A stretch of 64,000 bases of DNA from Megascapheus bottae (GCA_024803745.1 JANJXV010000043.1:3035001-3099000); one strand, 5' to 3'; counted from the first letter of the stretch, positions 51,546-62,497 are shown. Program-made: numbers and translations. The notes: generated by a model from the letters alone, not told the origin.

Positions 51546-51985
51546 TCATTGGACTAGTCTGCCCCCCAGCTTAAATAAAGCACAATTGATGTCCCTGTTC
51601 CTCAGGCTGTAGATGAAGGGGGTCAAATAGGGTGACCACAGCATATAGCACCAAGTCATTAGGAGACTTTGATACTGTTGACCCACACCAATGGCGCTTC
51701 CATAAAATAAGCACACCACAGAGAGATGAGAGCAACAGGTGGACAAGGCTTGGTATTTCCCACCTGAGAAAAAGCGTCATGATGGATGAAATAATTCTAT
51801 AATAGGAGAAGATTCCTGACATGGGGCATAAACCACAGGGAACAACTAGAAAATCCTTGACAAGGTGACTAAAGAAAAGTGTCAACACAGCTGAGATGAA
51901 GAATTCAAGAAGGGTCACAGGAAAAATTTGAAATTTCCACCTGCTTGAAGTTCTTAAATTGCATCACAAGCATATTGTGTAAAAA
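51546..51985 (-). pseudogene. OR E: olfactory receptor pseudogene fragment (ECL2 to C-terminus)
   Basis: Minus-strand order: HNMLVMQF-like piece near 51970, TM5 region (FSHLVKDF, GIFSYYRIISSIM), TM6 ([20 protein letters not shown]) and TM7 ([17 protein letters not shown]). The two main frames (51918-51571 and 51746-51546) overlap and differ, so at least one frameshift lies between TM5 and TM6 and others follow. NPFIY reads TPFIY. The N-terminal half is absent; a SINE remnant with TACAGGTGTGAACCACCAG abuts at 51988. Motifs agree with the OR7-like group but it is too short to place. Confidence 0.85.
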
Positions 51986-51987
51986 GC

Positions 51988-52020
51988 TGGGAGTACAGGT
52001 GTGAACCACCAGGGCCCTGC
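51988..52020 (-). mobile_element. SINE type B remnant, antisense
   Basis: GGGAGTACAGGTGTGAACCAC is the last 30 bases of the B1-like half, at the point where OR E is cut off. Confidence 0.55.
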
Positions 52021-52199
52021 AAGACAGATAATTTCTTGTTATCTGATAAAAAAAAACATACAGCAAGCTAATTAAAATTCCTACCTTTCAGGACAGCGCT
52101 TATGGGCTTACATAAGTGCTTTTGGTTACACTCGAAGGGTTTATTTGTAAGAAATTCTCTTTCTTGCTCCATTTGTGAATGGAAGCAACTGAGAATAGG

Positions 52200-52308
52200 A
52201 TTCACAGAAGTGGAGCTGTGGCTCAAATGGTAGAGCATCAGCCTTGAGTGAGAAGGTACCCAGAAAAGAGACAGTGCCCAGGCCCTGAATTCAATCCTCC
52301 CCAGATAT
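52200..52308 (+). mobile_element. ID-like monomer, sense
   Basis: GAAGTGGAGCTGTGGCTCAAATGG to CCTGAATTCAATCC. Confidence 0.85.
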
Positions 52309-52593
52309 GGTATATACATGCATACATACAAAAATGCTTTACTTTTGCTACTTAAAGGTAACTCAGATTCATTATTTGGTTTCCTTTCACTATGGTTTAA
52401 CTGAGAAGAGGTAAAAGAAAAAATGCATGAATACTTGAAAGCACATATGGGCAACTTCTTATTGGGAAAATGAGGGTAAACATTATCTACCACAGGAGCA
52501 TTGTAGTAAGGATTTTTAAAGTTCTTAAATAGCTTAACTAGTGGTTCTAAATCTCATGTATGCATATATTCACTTGTCTAAATTTTCAACTAC

Positions 52594-52820
52594 TCACTGG
52601 ACACTGATAGCTTATAACTGTAACCTAGGGATTCAAGAGCCTGAAGTCTAAAGAACATCATTCAAAATCAGCCCAGGTAGAAAAATGCATGCGGCTCTTT
52701 ATCTCCAATTAGAAAAAAAGTCCAGAAGTCCAGCTGCAGCTCAAGTAGTAGATTACTAGGCTTAAGCAAAAGAAACTCAGCCCTAGGATCTGAGTTTAAG
52801 CCACAGAACTAACACTTAAC
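52594..52820 (+). mobile_element. SINE type B, sense, diverged
   Basis: TAGCTTATAACTGTAACCTAGG, TTTATCTCCAATTAG, CTGCAGCTCAAGTAGTAG. Confidence 0.78.
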
Positions 52821-52904
52821 AACCAAAGCAAAGAAACAAGTATATATGTCTGAATTTACTAAATACCCCAATATAAACAAAGAACACAATCATGCAAACG
52901 AATA

Positions 52905-53545
52905 AGAAACACAGATGCCATCATTTACTATAGCAAAGATAGGTGCCCCTTAGTACATGATTGGATCAAGAAGATGTGGTATTCATACACATGGAATTCT
53001 ATGCTGCCCTCAGAAAGAATGGCATCAACCCAATTATAAGGAAATGGAAAAACTTGGAAAAAATATTAAATAAAGTAAGCTAGCCCTAAAGGATCATAGC
53101 TCCCTGGTTTCCCTCATTTGCAAGAACTAGTACACATCCAGGATTCTCCTAGCAGAGGATCAAAATAGCTCAAAAGCTATGTGCATATGGCCATACAGGA
53201 TGAGGATACGCAAAATGAATTCCAGGATATGGAAACAGGAGGTTTATCTTTGTGTTTGTTGTTCTTAACCTACCCGTGAATGTATTTCTCTTCTCCTTCT
53301 CTCTCCCTCCCTCCCTCCATCTTTATGGTTTATCTCATGTTGTTACTGTATCTGACTTCGGTACCTGGTATATTGTATATATGTTTATTTGTTTATTTGA
53401 AATAGGAAGGGAAAGGGGGAAAATCAAGAAAACTGGGAGGGGGTGGAGGGGGGAATCTGGGAAAAAATGGAAAGGGGTATCAGTGTTCAAGAAGTAATAT
53501 ACCTGCTATCTGTAACTCCTCTATACATCACCCTAACGATAAAAT
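52905..53545 (+). mobile_element. L1 3' end, sense, older
   Basis: ORF2 end (TGGATCAAGAAGATGTGGTAT, GGAATTCTATGCTGCCCTCAG) through the 3'UTR to CATCACCCTAACGATAAAAT. Confidence 0.85.
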
Positions 53546-53565
53546 ACAATTTAAAAAAAGATATA

Positions 53566-53800
53566 AACATGGATGCCAGTAACTCACGCCTCTAATCCTA
53601 GCTTCTCAGTAGGCTGAGATCTGGAAAAAAACAACAAAAAAAACATAGTTTGAAGTCAGCCTGGGCAGGAAAGTCTGAGAGACTCAGATCAACAATTAAC
53701 CACCAAAAGGCTGGAAGTAGAGTGGTAGAGTGCTAATCTTGAACAAAAGAAACTCAGGCATAGCATTCAGAGCATGAGTTCAAGTCCTAGGACAAATTAT
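53566..53800 (+). mobile_element. SINE type B, sense
   Basis: AACTCACGCCTCTAATCCTAG, CAGCCTGGGCAGGAAAGTC, GGTAGAGTGCTAATCTTG; an A-rich insertion near 53625-53645. Confidence 0.85.
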
Positions 53801-53807
53801 TACCCAA

Positions 53808-54045
53808 ATAAGCTAGGTGTGGTGGCTCACACGTGTAATCCTAGCTACTCAGGAGGCTGAAATCCGAGGATCATGGTTCAAAGCCAGCCCATGCACAAAA
53901 GAACCAGAGACTCTTATCTCCAATTAACCTCTAGAAAATGGAAAGTGGGGCTTGGCTCAAGGGTAGAGAGGTAGCCTTGAGCTGAAGAGCTCATGGTTAC
54001 AATGCCCAGGATGAGTTCAAGCCACATTACCCACCAAAAAAAGAA
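53808..54045 (+). mobile_element. SINE type B, sense, well preserved
   Basis: GGTGTGGTGGCTCACACGTG, CTAGCTACTCAGGAGGCTG, TTATCTCCAATTAACCTC, AGCCTTGAGCTGAAGAGCTC. Confidence 0.9.
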
Positions 54046-54394
54046 CAATCTTGCAAAATGAAAGGGTGGGGGCAAATGTGAACCAAGCCAAGAAATACAT
54101 TAAATTGTTGAGAAAATATTTATGTTCCTCCCACGTATTTTAATAAAAAGCATCCATCAGTTATACAAGAAGGTTACATTTAACATGTCCACATGTGAAG
54201 ATGATGTAGCATGATCAAAATCAGCCCCACAAGAACTCTCTCATCTGTTCCTCTTCTGAAATCAATCTCAACAAGCTTCATTGTCCCGTTTTCACACATG
54301 TACATAAAAAAGTATCAAGTCTTCCTTAAAGAAATAGAGATCTCTAATTTATCTGACAGCAAGTTCAAAATAACCATGTGAAAGACTTCCAAGG
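54046..54394. other. Gene-free spacer
   Basis: Unique sequence; nothing recognised. Confidence 0.45.
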
Positions 54395-54592
54395 TGAGAT
54401 CAGGAATTTTGCCCAGTGGTAGCATGCTTGTCTACCATGCACAAAGACTCTGGTTTGATTCCTTGGTACCACATACATAGAAAAATGCCAGAAATGTTGC
54501 TGAGGCTCACGTGGTAGAGCTCTAGCCTTGAGGAAGAGGCCCAAGGACAGAGCTTAGGCCCTGAGTTCAATCCCCACGACTGGAAAAATAGA
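54395..54592 (+). mobile_element. SINE type A, sense
   Basis: TTTTGCCCAGTGGTAGCATGC, GATTCCTTGGTACCACATAC, GGCTCACGTGGTAGAGCTC. Confidence 0.9.
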
Positions 54593-54664
54593 TTGCCAAG
54601 GGGCTGAATACAGGTACACACAAACATTAAGAAAATGATGCTTAAAAAAACTAAGAGTTAAAAT

Positions 54665-54762
54665 TTAGTTAGGCGCCTGTGCCTCACACCTGTAATTCTA
54701 GCTACTTGGGAGGCTGAGATCTCAAGATCATTATCTGAATCCAGCCTAGGCATCTCTCAGTG
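54665..54762 (+). mobile_element. SINE type B left monomer, sense
   Basis: GCCTCACACCTGTAATTCTAG to AATCCAGCCTAGGCATC. It abuts an old L1. Confidence 0.8.
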
Positions 54763-56380
54763 TAAATCAAGATACCATGAAAATATTACAGGAAGAGGTA
54801 GGGAAAGCACTAGGGTTCCTAGGCACAGGTCAAAACTTCTTAAGAAAAGATCCAGTATGACAAGAAACCAAAGATTGCATCAGACTGAAGAGTTTCTGCA
54901 TGGCTAACATGGCTAACAAGATATATAGAAAGCCCACAGAATAGGAGATTTTTACCAGCTATGCTTCAGAGAAGAAAGGTCTCATAGCTAACATTTACCT
55001 ACTGCTCAAAAAATTAAACCCTCAAAAAAATGTTCAAATAAACAAGTACCCATTTAATAAGGAGGTAAAAGAACTAAAAAGAGGCCAGGAGTTTGACCTA
55101 ATGGTAAAGTGCTTGCCTAATATGCACAAAGACACAGATTTGATTCCTCAGTGCCACATACATGGAAAAAAGCCAGAAGTGGTGCTGTGGCTCAAGTGGT
55201 AGAGCTCTGGCTTTGAGAAAGCCCAAAGACAGTGCTCAGGCCCTGAGGGCAAAGGCCAGGACTGGCAAAAAATAAAGGATTAAAGAGAGACTTCTCAGAA
55301 GAAGTAAGAATGGCCAATAGACACATGAAGAAATGTTCAACATCTCTTGCCATAAAAGAAATGCAAATAAAGACAACATTGGGATTCTACCTCACCCTAG
55401 TTAGATGGTTATTATCAAGAAATAACAATAACAGATTCTGGTGGGAATGTAGCCAAAAGGAAACTCTGATACACAGTTGGTGGGAATGTAAACCACTCTA
55501 GACAACAGTATGGAGGTTCCTCAAAATAATATGACCCACCAGTCCTACTACTGGTCATCTATCCAACTGACCACATACAAATCCACCCTAAGGATACCAG
55601 GGCAACCATATTGGTTCCAACATTGTTTGCCATAGCCAAGATTTGCAATCAACCCAGATGCCCTTCAGTGGAGAAATGGATCAAGAAAATATGGTGTTTA
55701 TATATACGCAGTGGCATTCTATGCTTCCGTCAGAAAGAATGACTTTGTGCCATTCATAATAAAATGGAAAGGCTTGTAGCAAATTATATTAAGTGAAGTA
55801 AGCCAGATCCAATGAAACATGGGTTGCATGGTTTCCACCATTTTTAATCATTAGAATGTGCCTATAAGTCTACAAGTAAAAACACTTGATGATAAAAGAC
55901 AAAGACACATTTGAACATGATAAATTTGCAGGACTATACACATTCACACAGTGAGACCAAAGAAGGATATTCTTAGGAGAGAATCTCAAAGGCTCAATAG
56001 CTCTGTGCATACGGTCATATAAAATGATATTTATAGACATGAACTCCAAGAAATGGAGACGAAAGGGTTTTTTTTGTTTTTGTTTTCTATCTGTTGCTAT
56101 TTTTTTTTCTGTGCCTTTTGTCTTGCTTATAAGTTTACCTGTTTACAAAGGGTAAGCGGGAAGCACAAAAATAGTAGGACCAAAGATGAACTAATTCAGC
56201 AGTGATACTCACTACACACTATGCTGAAAATGAACTCTACAACTTGTGGAGGGTGGGAAGGAAAAGGCTGGTAGAAATCAAGGGAAGGGGTTACGTTGTC
56301 CAAAAAGGAAGGTGCTCATTACCTGACTTACCTAACTGTAGCCTCTCCATACATGACCTTTACAATAACAATTTTTTTAA
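54763..56380 (+). mobile_element. Old L1 ORF2 C-terminus and 3'UTR, sense, split by a SINE
   Basis: ORF2 words: GGCACAGGTCAAAACTTC, ATGGCCAATAGACACATG, GGGATTCTACCTCACCC, GTTGGTGGGAATG, TCAACCCAGATGCCCTTCAG, ATTCTATGCTTCCGTCAGAAAG. The 3'UTR ends near CATGACCTTTACAATAAC. A 63-codon frame (55310-55501) is a leftover of the ORF2 Cys region. The SINE at 55083-55272 interrupts it. Confidence 0.87.
55083..55272 (+). mobile_element. SINE type A nested in old L1
   Basis: GGCCAGGAGTTTGACCTAATGG to GGCCAGGACTGGCAAAAAAT; L1 coding words continue on both sides. Confidence 0.92.
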
Positions 56381-56399
56381 ATATGAATCACAGTATCAT

Positions 56400-57030
56400 T
56401 CTTAAATTTTTATTTTATCCTATCTAAGTATTTACACACAGGTTTTATATTTCCATACAGTTATATAACCAATTTAAATGAAATTCACACCCAGCATTAC
56501 TCTTTCTTTCCTTCCTCCCTTATCCTTCCTTCTAGAATATTCATGGTTTCAATTGTGTTATTTTCATAGCTACATTTTGTTTCAATGCTATTCAGATGTG
56601 CATGTATATAGCATCTGCATGTGCCATAGTAGACAAATGTTCATACTTGTTTTTCTTCTTTTTATCTGTGTCTTTCTACCAGACTTTGTTAACTTTCTTA
56701 TTAGCATCAGCGAGTCATGTATATACAAGGCTGTTTCATTTTTACACACTTATTGGTGAACACAATGCATCTTGATGTCTGTCCTTGTTTGACTAAACAA
56801 GATAGTCTTTAGTTCTATTCACAAAATAATGGTATCCTTCTTATAGCTCAGTAGTTCTTCGTTGTGTATATGTACCACAATTTTTATATCCATTGATAGG
56901 CACCTGCACAGATTCACAGCTTAACTATTGCAAACAGGGCCCTGATAAACTTGGGTGTGTGTGCATCTATATGCCAAGTTACATTCCTTTGCATGTATTC
57001 TCAGGAGTGGTAAATAAGATTGTGATCTGA
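56400..57030 (-). mobile_element. Old L1 3' part, antisense
   Basis: TAGTTCTTCGTTGTGTATATG, TATATCCATTGATAGGCACC and TCTATATGCCAAGTTAC are antisense L1 ORF2-end words; 56480-56760 is its 3'UTR. Its 3' end faces the end of the preceding sense L1. Confidence 0.7.
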
Positions 57031-57179
57031 GGTTTGTGTTTGCTTTTCTTGCAGTACTAGAGATTGGACTCTGAGCCTGGTAATTATTTAGTAAGTGATT
57101 TGCCATGAAAAGCCATGTCTCTGTCCTGTGGCTTTTAGCAGGTAGGGTCTCATATTTTTGCTGGGGTATGCATTTTTCC
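57031..57179. other. Short spacer, possible SINE remnant
   Basis: TTGCAGTACTAGAGATTGGACTC loosely resembles a decayed antisense SINE tail; not firm. Confidence 0.3.
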
Positions 57180-57537
57180 CTCTGGGTTTGGTTTACTTTG
57201 CCTTTACTGTAGAGGTAATGTACAGGGGAGTTATATAAGTTATGCATTGAGTACATTTCTTTTTGAACAGTGTCATCTCTTCCCTCATTTTCTCCTGTTT
57301 TTGTCCCTTCTGACCACAAGTTTTATAGCTCATTTCCAACATTGTGTCTAGCAAGTATCACTACTGAATTAGTTCACTCTTTGTCCCATCATCTCTGTGC
57401 TTCCTCTTTCCCTCCCCAAATGAGATAAACTTATAATCAAGATAAAAGTATAGAAATCAAAAACAGTGAGAAAAGAGGAAAAACAGGAGGGGGGAAAAGC
57501 CCACAAAAAGTAAAAAATTAAAAAAACTTCATTTTGA

Positions 57538-57727
57538 CTAGGAGTTTGGCCTAGTGGTAGAATGCTTGCCTAACATGAACAAAGAACCAGGTTCAATTTT
57601 TCAGTACCAGATACACAGAAAAAAACCCAAAATGGTGCCAAGGCTCAATTGTCAGAGTGCTAACCTTGAGAAAGCACAAGGACTGTGCTCAGGCTCTGAG
57701 TCTGAGACCCAGGACTGGCAAAAAAAG
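57538..57727 (+). mobile_element. SINE type A nested in L1
   Basis: GGAGTTTGGCCTAGTGGTAG, AGGTTCAATTTTTCAGTACC, CCCAGGACTGGCAAAAAAAG. Confidence 0.9.
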
Positions 57728-57960
57728 TTCGTTCTGTTTCTTGGAGTTCATTTTGATAAACATGAAATGATATGATTACATGCGCCTAAATATTGAGCCC
57801 TTGTGATTCTCTCCTAAGAATATCCTCATTTCTTCCCACTGTGTGGATGTTTAGAGTCCTATTTAATTAATCATGTGCATGTATAATTTTTTGTTTTTTC
57901 CTATCCATTGGGTTTACTTCTAAATTTACAGGCATATTCTGATATCACAAATGAGGGAAA

Positions 57961-58232
57961 ACACCAGGCATGGTGGCTCGTGCCTGTAATCCTAGCTATT
58001 CAGGAGACTGAGATCTGAAGATCAAGGTTCAAAGCCAGCCTGAGCACAAAAGGACCAGAGACTCTTATCTTCAATTTTCCACTAGAAAATGGGAAGTGGG
58101 GCTTGGCTCAAGTGTAGGGTGGTAGCCTTGAGCTGAAGAGCTCAGTGAAAATGCCCAGGCTCAGGGATAGAGTGATGGCCTTGAGTTGAAGAGGTCAGGG
58201 ACAGCACCTAGGCTGAGTTCAAGCCCCAGAAA
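57961..58232 (+). mobile_element. SINE type B nested in L1, with duplicated tail unit
   Basis: CAGGCATGGTGGCTCGTGCC to GTTCAAGCCCCAG. The segment 'GGATAGAGTGATGGCCTTGAG' through 'CACCTAGGC' repeats the preceding AGGGTGGTAGCCTTGAG...GCCCAGGC, making a third partial unit. Confidence 0.88.
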
Positions 58233-58871
58233 AGGAAACCATGAAGCCTATGCTTCTTTGGGTCTGGCTTACTTAGTTTAATATAATTTTCCCTAGTCTT
58301 TCCATTTCCTTACAAATGGGCCAATGTCATCCTTTCTAACTGAAGCATAGAATTCCATTGTGTATATACACATATACCATATTTTCTTGATCCATTTATC
58401 CACTGAGGGGCATCTAGATTGATTCTATATCTTGGCTATAGTAAACCTTAACATGGTTGTGCTTGTGGCTTTAGTACAGCCTGGTTATAGTCATTTGGGT
58501 AAAATATTCAGGAATGAGATCGCTGGGTCATAAGGAAGTTCTATGTTTAGTCTTTTGCGGAATCTCCATATTGCTTTCTAAAGTGGCTGAACCAGTTTAC
58601 ATTCCCACAGTGTAGTAATGTTTCCCTTTTGGCCACATCCCCATCAATATCTGCTATAATTTGTTTTCTTGATAATGGCCATCCTAACTGGAGTGAGATA
58701 AATCTCAATGTGCTTTTTATTGACAAATGTTTTATGGCCGAAGATGGAGAACATTTATTTGTGTATCTATTTCCTCTTCTTATTTGTTCATCAGAGAAGT
58801 CTCTCTTTAAATGTTTAGCCCACTTATTAACCAGGTGCTTGTTGTTGTTCTTTTAAGGATTTCTTTTCATT

Positions 58872-59068
58872 TTATTGCCAGTCCTGGGACTAGAACTCAG
58901 GACCTGGCCACTGTCCCTGAGCTTCTTTTGCTCAAGGCTGGCATTCCACCACTTGAACCACAGCACCACTTTTTGGCTTTTTCTGTGTATGTGGTACTAA
59001 GGAATTGAACCCAAGCTTGGTGCATGCTAGGCAAGCACTCTATCACTAGGCCAAACCCCTGGCCCTTT
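58872..59068 (-). mobile_element. SINE type A nested in L1, antisense
   Basis: TTGCCAGTCCTGGGACTAG, CACTTGAACCACAGCACCAC, ATCACTAGGCCAAACCCCTGG. Confidence 0.92.
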
Positions 59069-59290
59069 CAAGATTTTCTTTGGGGGTGGATTAATTTTTT
59101 AGCTCTAAGTATATTTTAGATATGAGATTCTTGTCTAATGAATAGCTAGTAAAATCTTTTCCCATTCTCTTGGCTTTCTAGTTATCTTGCTATCACCCAA
59201 TCAAGAAGATACAATTTTGTCATTAATGTTCAAGAGTTAAACTTTTTTCCTATGTAGAGCTTGATCTCTTTGTATCTTTTTGTTAACACA

Positions 59291-59747
59291 AGCTTTGGAA
59301 ATCAAAATGATGATCCTTATACGTGTAAAAATGATTGTGTGTATAATTAATCACAATAAAGAAAAAAGCACCCATCTCTTTCCATGAACCATTTTTATTC
59401 TGGTAAAGTACACAGAGAAAAATAACTAACATTTTGACCCATTTAAATTTTTATTAGATATTAGTTACTATTATAATATGGTATGGTATACTATTAAAAT
59501 ATGGTATGTTTATTACCCTTCATCTCAGGAAATTTTCTATCTGAAATTTCTACACCTTTCATAATGTGTATAAAGGAATGTACATGAAAATAGAACATTT
59601 ATACCTATCAAATAAATGCATTATTGAACGATGTCCTTAAGGAATGAACATGATCAGCAATTATAACCAAAATATGATTTTTACTGTCTGGCTGAATTTA
59701 GAGGTGTGCATGCACAGATAGATTCGCTTTTCAAAAAAGACACTGCA
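59291..59747. other. Gene-free spacer
   Basis: Very AT-rich unique sequence with a small local repeat (ATATGGTATG-type words near 59475-59515). Confidence 0.5.
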
Positions 59748-59975
59748 GGTGATGCTTTATGCCAGTATTCTTTCTCACTCAAGAGGCTGAGATCTGAGGA
59801 TCCCAGCTGAAATCCAGCATCAATAGGAAAATCTGTGAGATACTTATCACCAATTAATGACCAAAGTTTAGAAACTGGAGGAACGGTTCAAGTGGTAGAG
59901 GGACAACCACGAGCATAAAAGCTCAGGAACAGTGCTTAGGTGCTGAGAACAAGTCACAGGAACAACAACAACAAG
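59748..59975 (+). mobile_element. SINE type B, sense, diverged
   Basis: TTATGCCAGTATTCTTTCTC, GATACTTATCACCAATTAATG, ACGGTTCAAGTGGTAGAG. Its tail leads to AAC/AAG units and (CA)n. Confidence 0.82.
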
Positions 59976-59989
59976 AAGAAGTAGAAGAC

Positions 59990-60039
<50 letters not shown>
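59990..60039. repeat. (CA)n microsatellite
   Basis: About 50 bases of CA on the 3' tail of a SINE, about 50 bases from the OR F stop codon. Confidence 0.95.
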
Positions 60040-60040
<1 letters not shown>

Positions 60041-60086
60041 TGAACAGCAAGAAAACCAACAACATAACCAAATCTGACTTATCTTG

Positions 60087-61220
60087 TCACCAGCTTGCTG
60101 CCTTGTAGAGTCTCCTCAGAGATCTTTTAATGTCCCTGTTCCTCAAGCTGTAGATGAAGGGGAGCAGAAGAAGAGTGACCACTGTGTACATTGCTGAGGG
60201 CACTGCAATATTCCTGGGAGAATGTGACACAGTGGATCCAATGTAGACTCCAATTCCTGTCCCAAAGAATAAGCAGACCACAGACAGGTGAGAGCCACAG
60301 GTGGAGAAGGCTTTGTACTTAGCTCCTGATGTTGGAATTCTCAGTAGTGAGGTAGTAAACTTTTTTCCACTCTTGGGCTTGAGCTCAGAGCCTGAGCACT
60401 GTCCTTGGACTTTGTCAAGGCTAGAGCTCTACCACTTGAGCCTCAGCATCACTTCCAGCTTTTTTCTATGTATGTGGTACCGACGAATCCAACCTGGGTC
60501 TTCATGCATGCTAGGCAAGCACTCTACCAGTAGGCCAAACTCCCGGCCCGAGGTAGTAATTTTATAATAAGAGAAAAGAGTCCCTAAGTTGGGAAAGAAA
60601 CCAAATAATGTACCTATAAAATATTTAATGATGTTATCTGTGAAGCTGTGCACACAGGCAAGATCCAGGACTTGAGAAGGGTCACAGAAGAAATTCGGGA
60701 TTTCCACCACTCTGAAAATGGTGATCTGTAATGCCATCAACACATGAATTTGAGATTCAAAGATGCTGGCTACAAATGATATCAGAACCAAGGAGACACG
60801 GAGACGAGGGTTCATGATGAGTAGGTAATTCAGGGGGTGACAGATGGCCACAAAACAGTCATAGGCCATCACAGTAAGAAGCAAAATTTCCATATTGCCA
60901 AAAATGAGAAAAACAGATATCTGGGTGAGGCAGCCCACATAGGAGATGGCTCTGCTGTGACTCTGAATGTCCACCAACATCTTGGGGACCGTGTTAGAGG
61001 TGAAGCCAATGTCAACACAAGACAAGATGGAGAGGAAGAAGTACATGGGGGTGTGGAGGTGGGGGTCAGTGGTGACAGCCAGGATGATGAGCAGATTTCC
61101 AAGCACAGTGATCAGGTACATGGACAGGAAGAGCCCAAAGAGCATAGGTTGTAGCTCAAGGTCATCTGAGAGTCCCAGGAGATAAAATTCTGAGATGTGT
61201 GTTAGATTACACAGCCCTAT
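60087..61220 (-). pseudogene. OR F: olfactory receptor family 7-like, interrupted by a SINE
   Basis: Minus-strand frame: NLTHISEFYLLGLSDD (N-glycosylation site), TM1 [15 protein letters not shown]2 PMYFFLSILSCVDIGF, TM3 VGCLTQISVF, ECL2 FFCDPSQVLDLAC, TM5 LFSYYKITTS. There a SINE (60549-60359) with 10-bp duplications splits the exon. The rest follows: [17 protein letters not shown] (TM6), [20 protein letters not shown] to the stop at about 60089. Outside the SINE I see no frameshift. The expected ATG appears as ATA at 61220-61218. MAYDCFVAICHP has Cys for the DRY Arg, and TM7 has LPFIY where NPFIY is expected. Most similar in this window to OR A. Confidence 0.92.
60359..60549 (-). mobile_element. 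SINE type A inside OR F
   Basis: TTGGGCTTGAGCTCAGAGCC, ACCACTTGAGCCTCAGCATC, TACCAGTAGGCCAAACTCCCGG. GAGGTAGTAA flanks it at 60349-60358 and 60550-60559. Confidence 0.96.
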
Positions 61221-61557
61221 ATTTATTGGACACCTTTGATGTAAAAAGATAGCAATAACTACTGAAGAACTCAGAATTCAGCAATAATTTTGAATTCAAG
61301 TGTTTTAGACGACGACTCTTTAGAGTCCATCAATAATAGTTTCCATTGTCATCTACTCAGTCATCCTGGATTTCTTCTTTCTCATATACCCCTTTTATAA
61401 ATGCATTTTAGATACTCAACTACATGAGAACATTACAGGAAGGGCTTTCTTATCACAGAAAATACAGCATGTTCTTGTAAGATTATTACAAGATATTCCA
61501 CAGTGGTCTTCTTTCTTTGTGAGATTCATTCTCATACAATCTATAAAGAAACATTCT
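61221..61557. other. Spacer 5' of OR F
   Basis: Unique; promoter or 5' exon not identifiable. Confidence 0.45.
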
Positions 61558-61792
61558 TGCTGGACAAGGTGACTCACAACTGTAGTCCTAGCTACTCAGG
61601 AGGCTGAGATCTTAGAATCATGGTTCAAAGCCAGCCCGGGTGCTAAAGTCCATGAGACTCTTATCTCCAATTGACCACAAGAAAAACAGAAGTGGCACTG
61701 TGGCTCAGGGATAGGGCTGTAGCCTTAAGCTGAAGAGCTCAGAGACAGTGCCCAGGCCCAGAGTTCAAGTCTCCCAAGCAACAAAAATAAAG
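61558..61792 (+). mobile_element. SINE type B, sense, with likely TSD
   Basis: GACTCACAACTGTAGTCCTAG to CCAGAGTTCAAGTCTCC, A-rich tail. AAAGAAACATTC (61545) and AAGGAAACATTC (61793) flank it. Confidence 0.9.
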
Positions 61793-62020
61793 AAGGAAAC
61801 ATTCCTATAAACTTTATTTTATCATAAAGAAATACTAAAGTCATGAATAGTGAAATTTCTAGACATATGCTACTTAAAACACTTCAATAAATATACAGAA
61901 CTGAATTATCAAACATTAATTTCATATAAACAAATCAGTTCTAGAAAATATTGTACAGCACCTGTTATCTCCCAGGAAATTTCTTCCTCATTCATTCATT
62001 TACTAATTTCCATCTTCGTG

Positions 62021-62056
<36 letters not shown>

Positions 62057-62140
62057 GTGTGTGTGTGTCTGTGTATTAAAGAGAAAGAGAGAGAAATAGA
62101 GAGATACATAGACAGAGACAGAGAGACAGAGACAGAGACA
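62021..62140. repeat. (GT)n then GA-rich microsatellite
   Basis: About 50 bases of GT, a short spacer, then AGAGA/ACAGAG units. It adjoins the tail side of an antisense SINE. Confidence 0.93.
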
Positions 62141-62144
62141 GTGA

Positions 62145-62497
62145 GTCCTAGAATTTGGTTCTTTCCTGCCCAAAGTAGTGCTCTTCCACTTGAGCCACAG
62201 CTCTACCTTTTTTGGGAGTTCAATATCTGTTGTTTAATTGAGAAATGAAAACAATGTTTTTCCATAAACATCCAGGTCTTCATTTCTTTGTAGACAGATA
62301 TAATCGACATTGCTTTAGATTGGCGCTAAACAGAGCCAATCTGATTCAGAGCTCCACTTTTGACTTTCAAGTGACTAAATGGAGATAAGAGCCTCTGGGG
62401 TTCTGCTACCTGGGCTGGCTTTGAACTTGAATCCTCAGAACCTCTCTCCACCTCTTCAGTAGCTAGGATTGCAGGGGTAAGCCACCAGCACTGGGAA
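62145..62497 (-). mobile_element. SINE type B, antisense, split by about 110 bases
   Basis: The tail part (TTCCACTTGAGCCACAGCTC) is at 62145-62225, and the rest (AAATGGAGATAAGAGCC, GGGCTGGCTTTGAACTTG, AGTAGCTAGGATTGCAGG) at 62355-62497. The insert between them is not recognised. Confidence 0.7.

Larger units (their letters stand above)
57180..59290 (-). mobile_element. Old L1 (ORF2 C-terminus and 3'UTR), antisense, broken by three SINEs
   Basis: The 3' end starts near 57190 (TTTACTGTAGAGGTAATGTAC). The 3'UTR continues to about 57955 (CTCTCCTAAGAATATCCTC, the complement of a word near 55968). ORF2 words follow at 58240-58860 (CCACTGAGGGGCATCTAG, GAGATCGCTGGGTCATAAGG, CCACATCCCCATCAATATC) and 59075-59290 (AAAATCTTTTCCCATTCTC). 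SINEs at 57538, 57961 and 58872 interrupt it. Confidence 0.83.
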
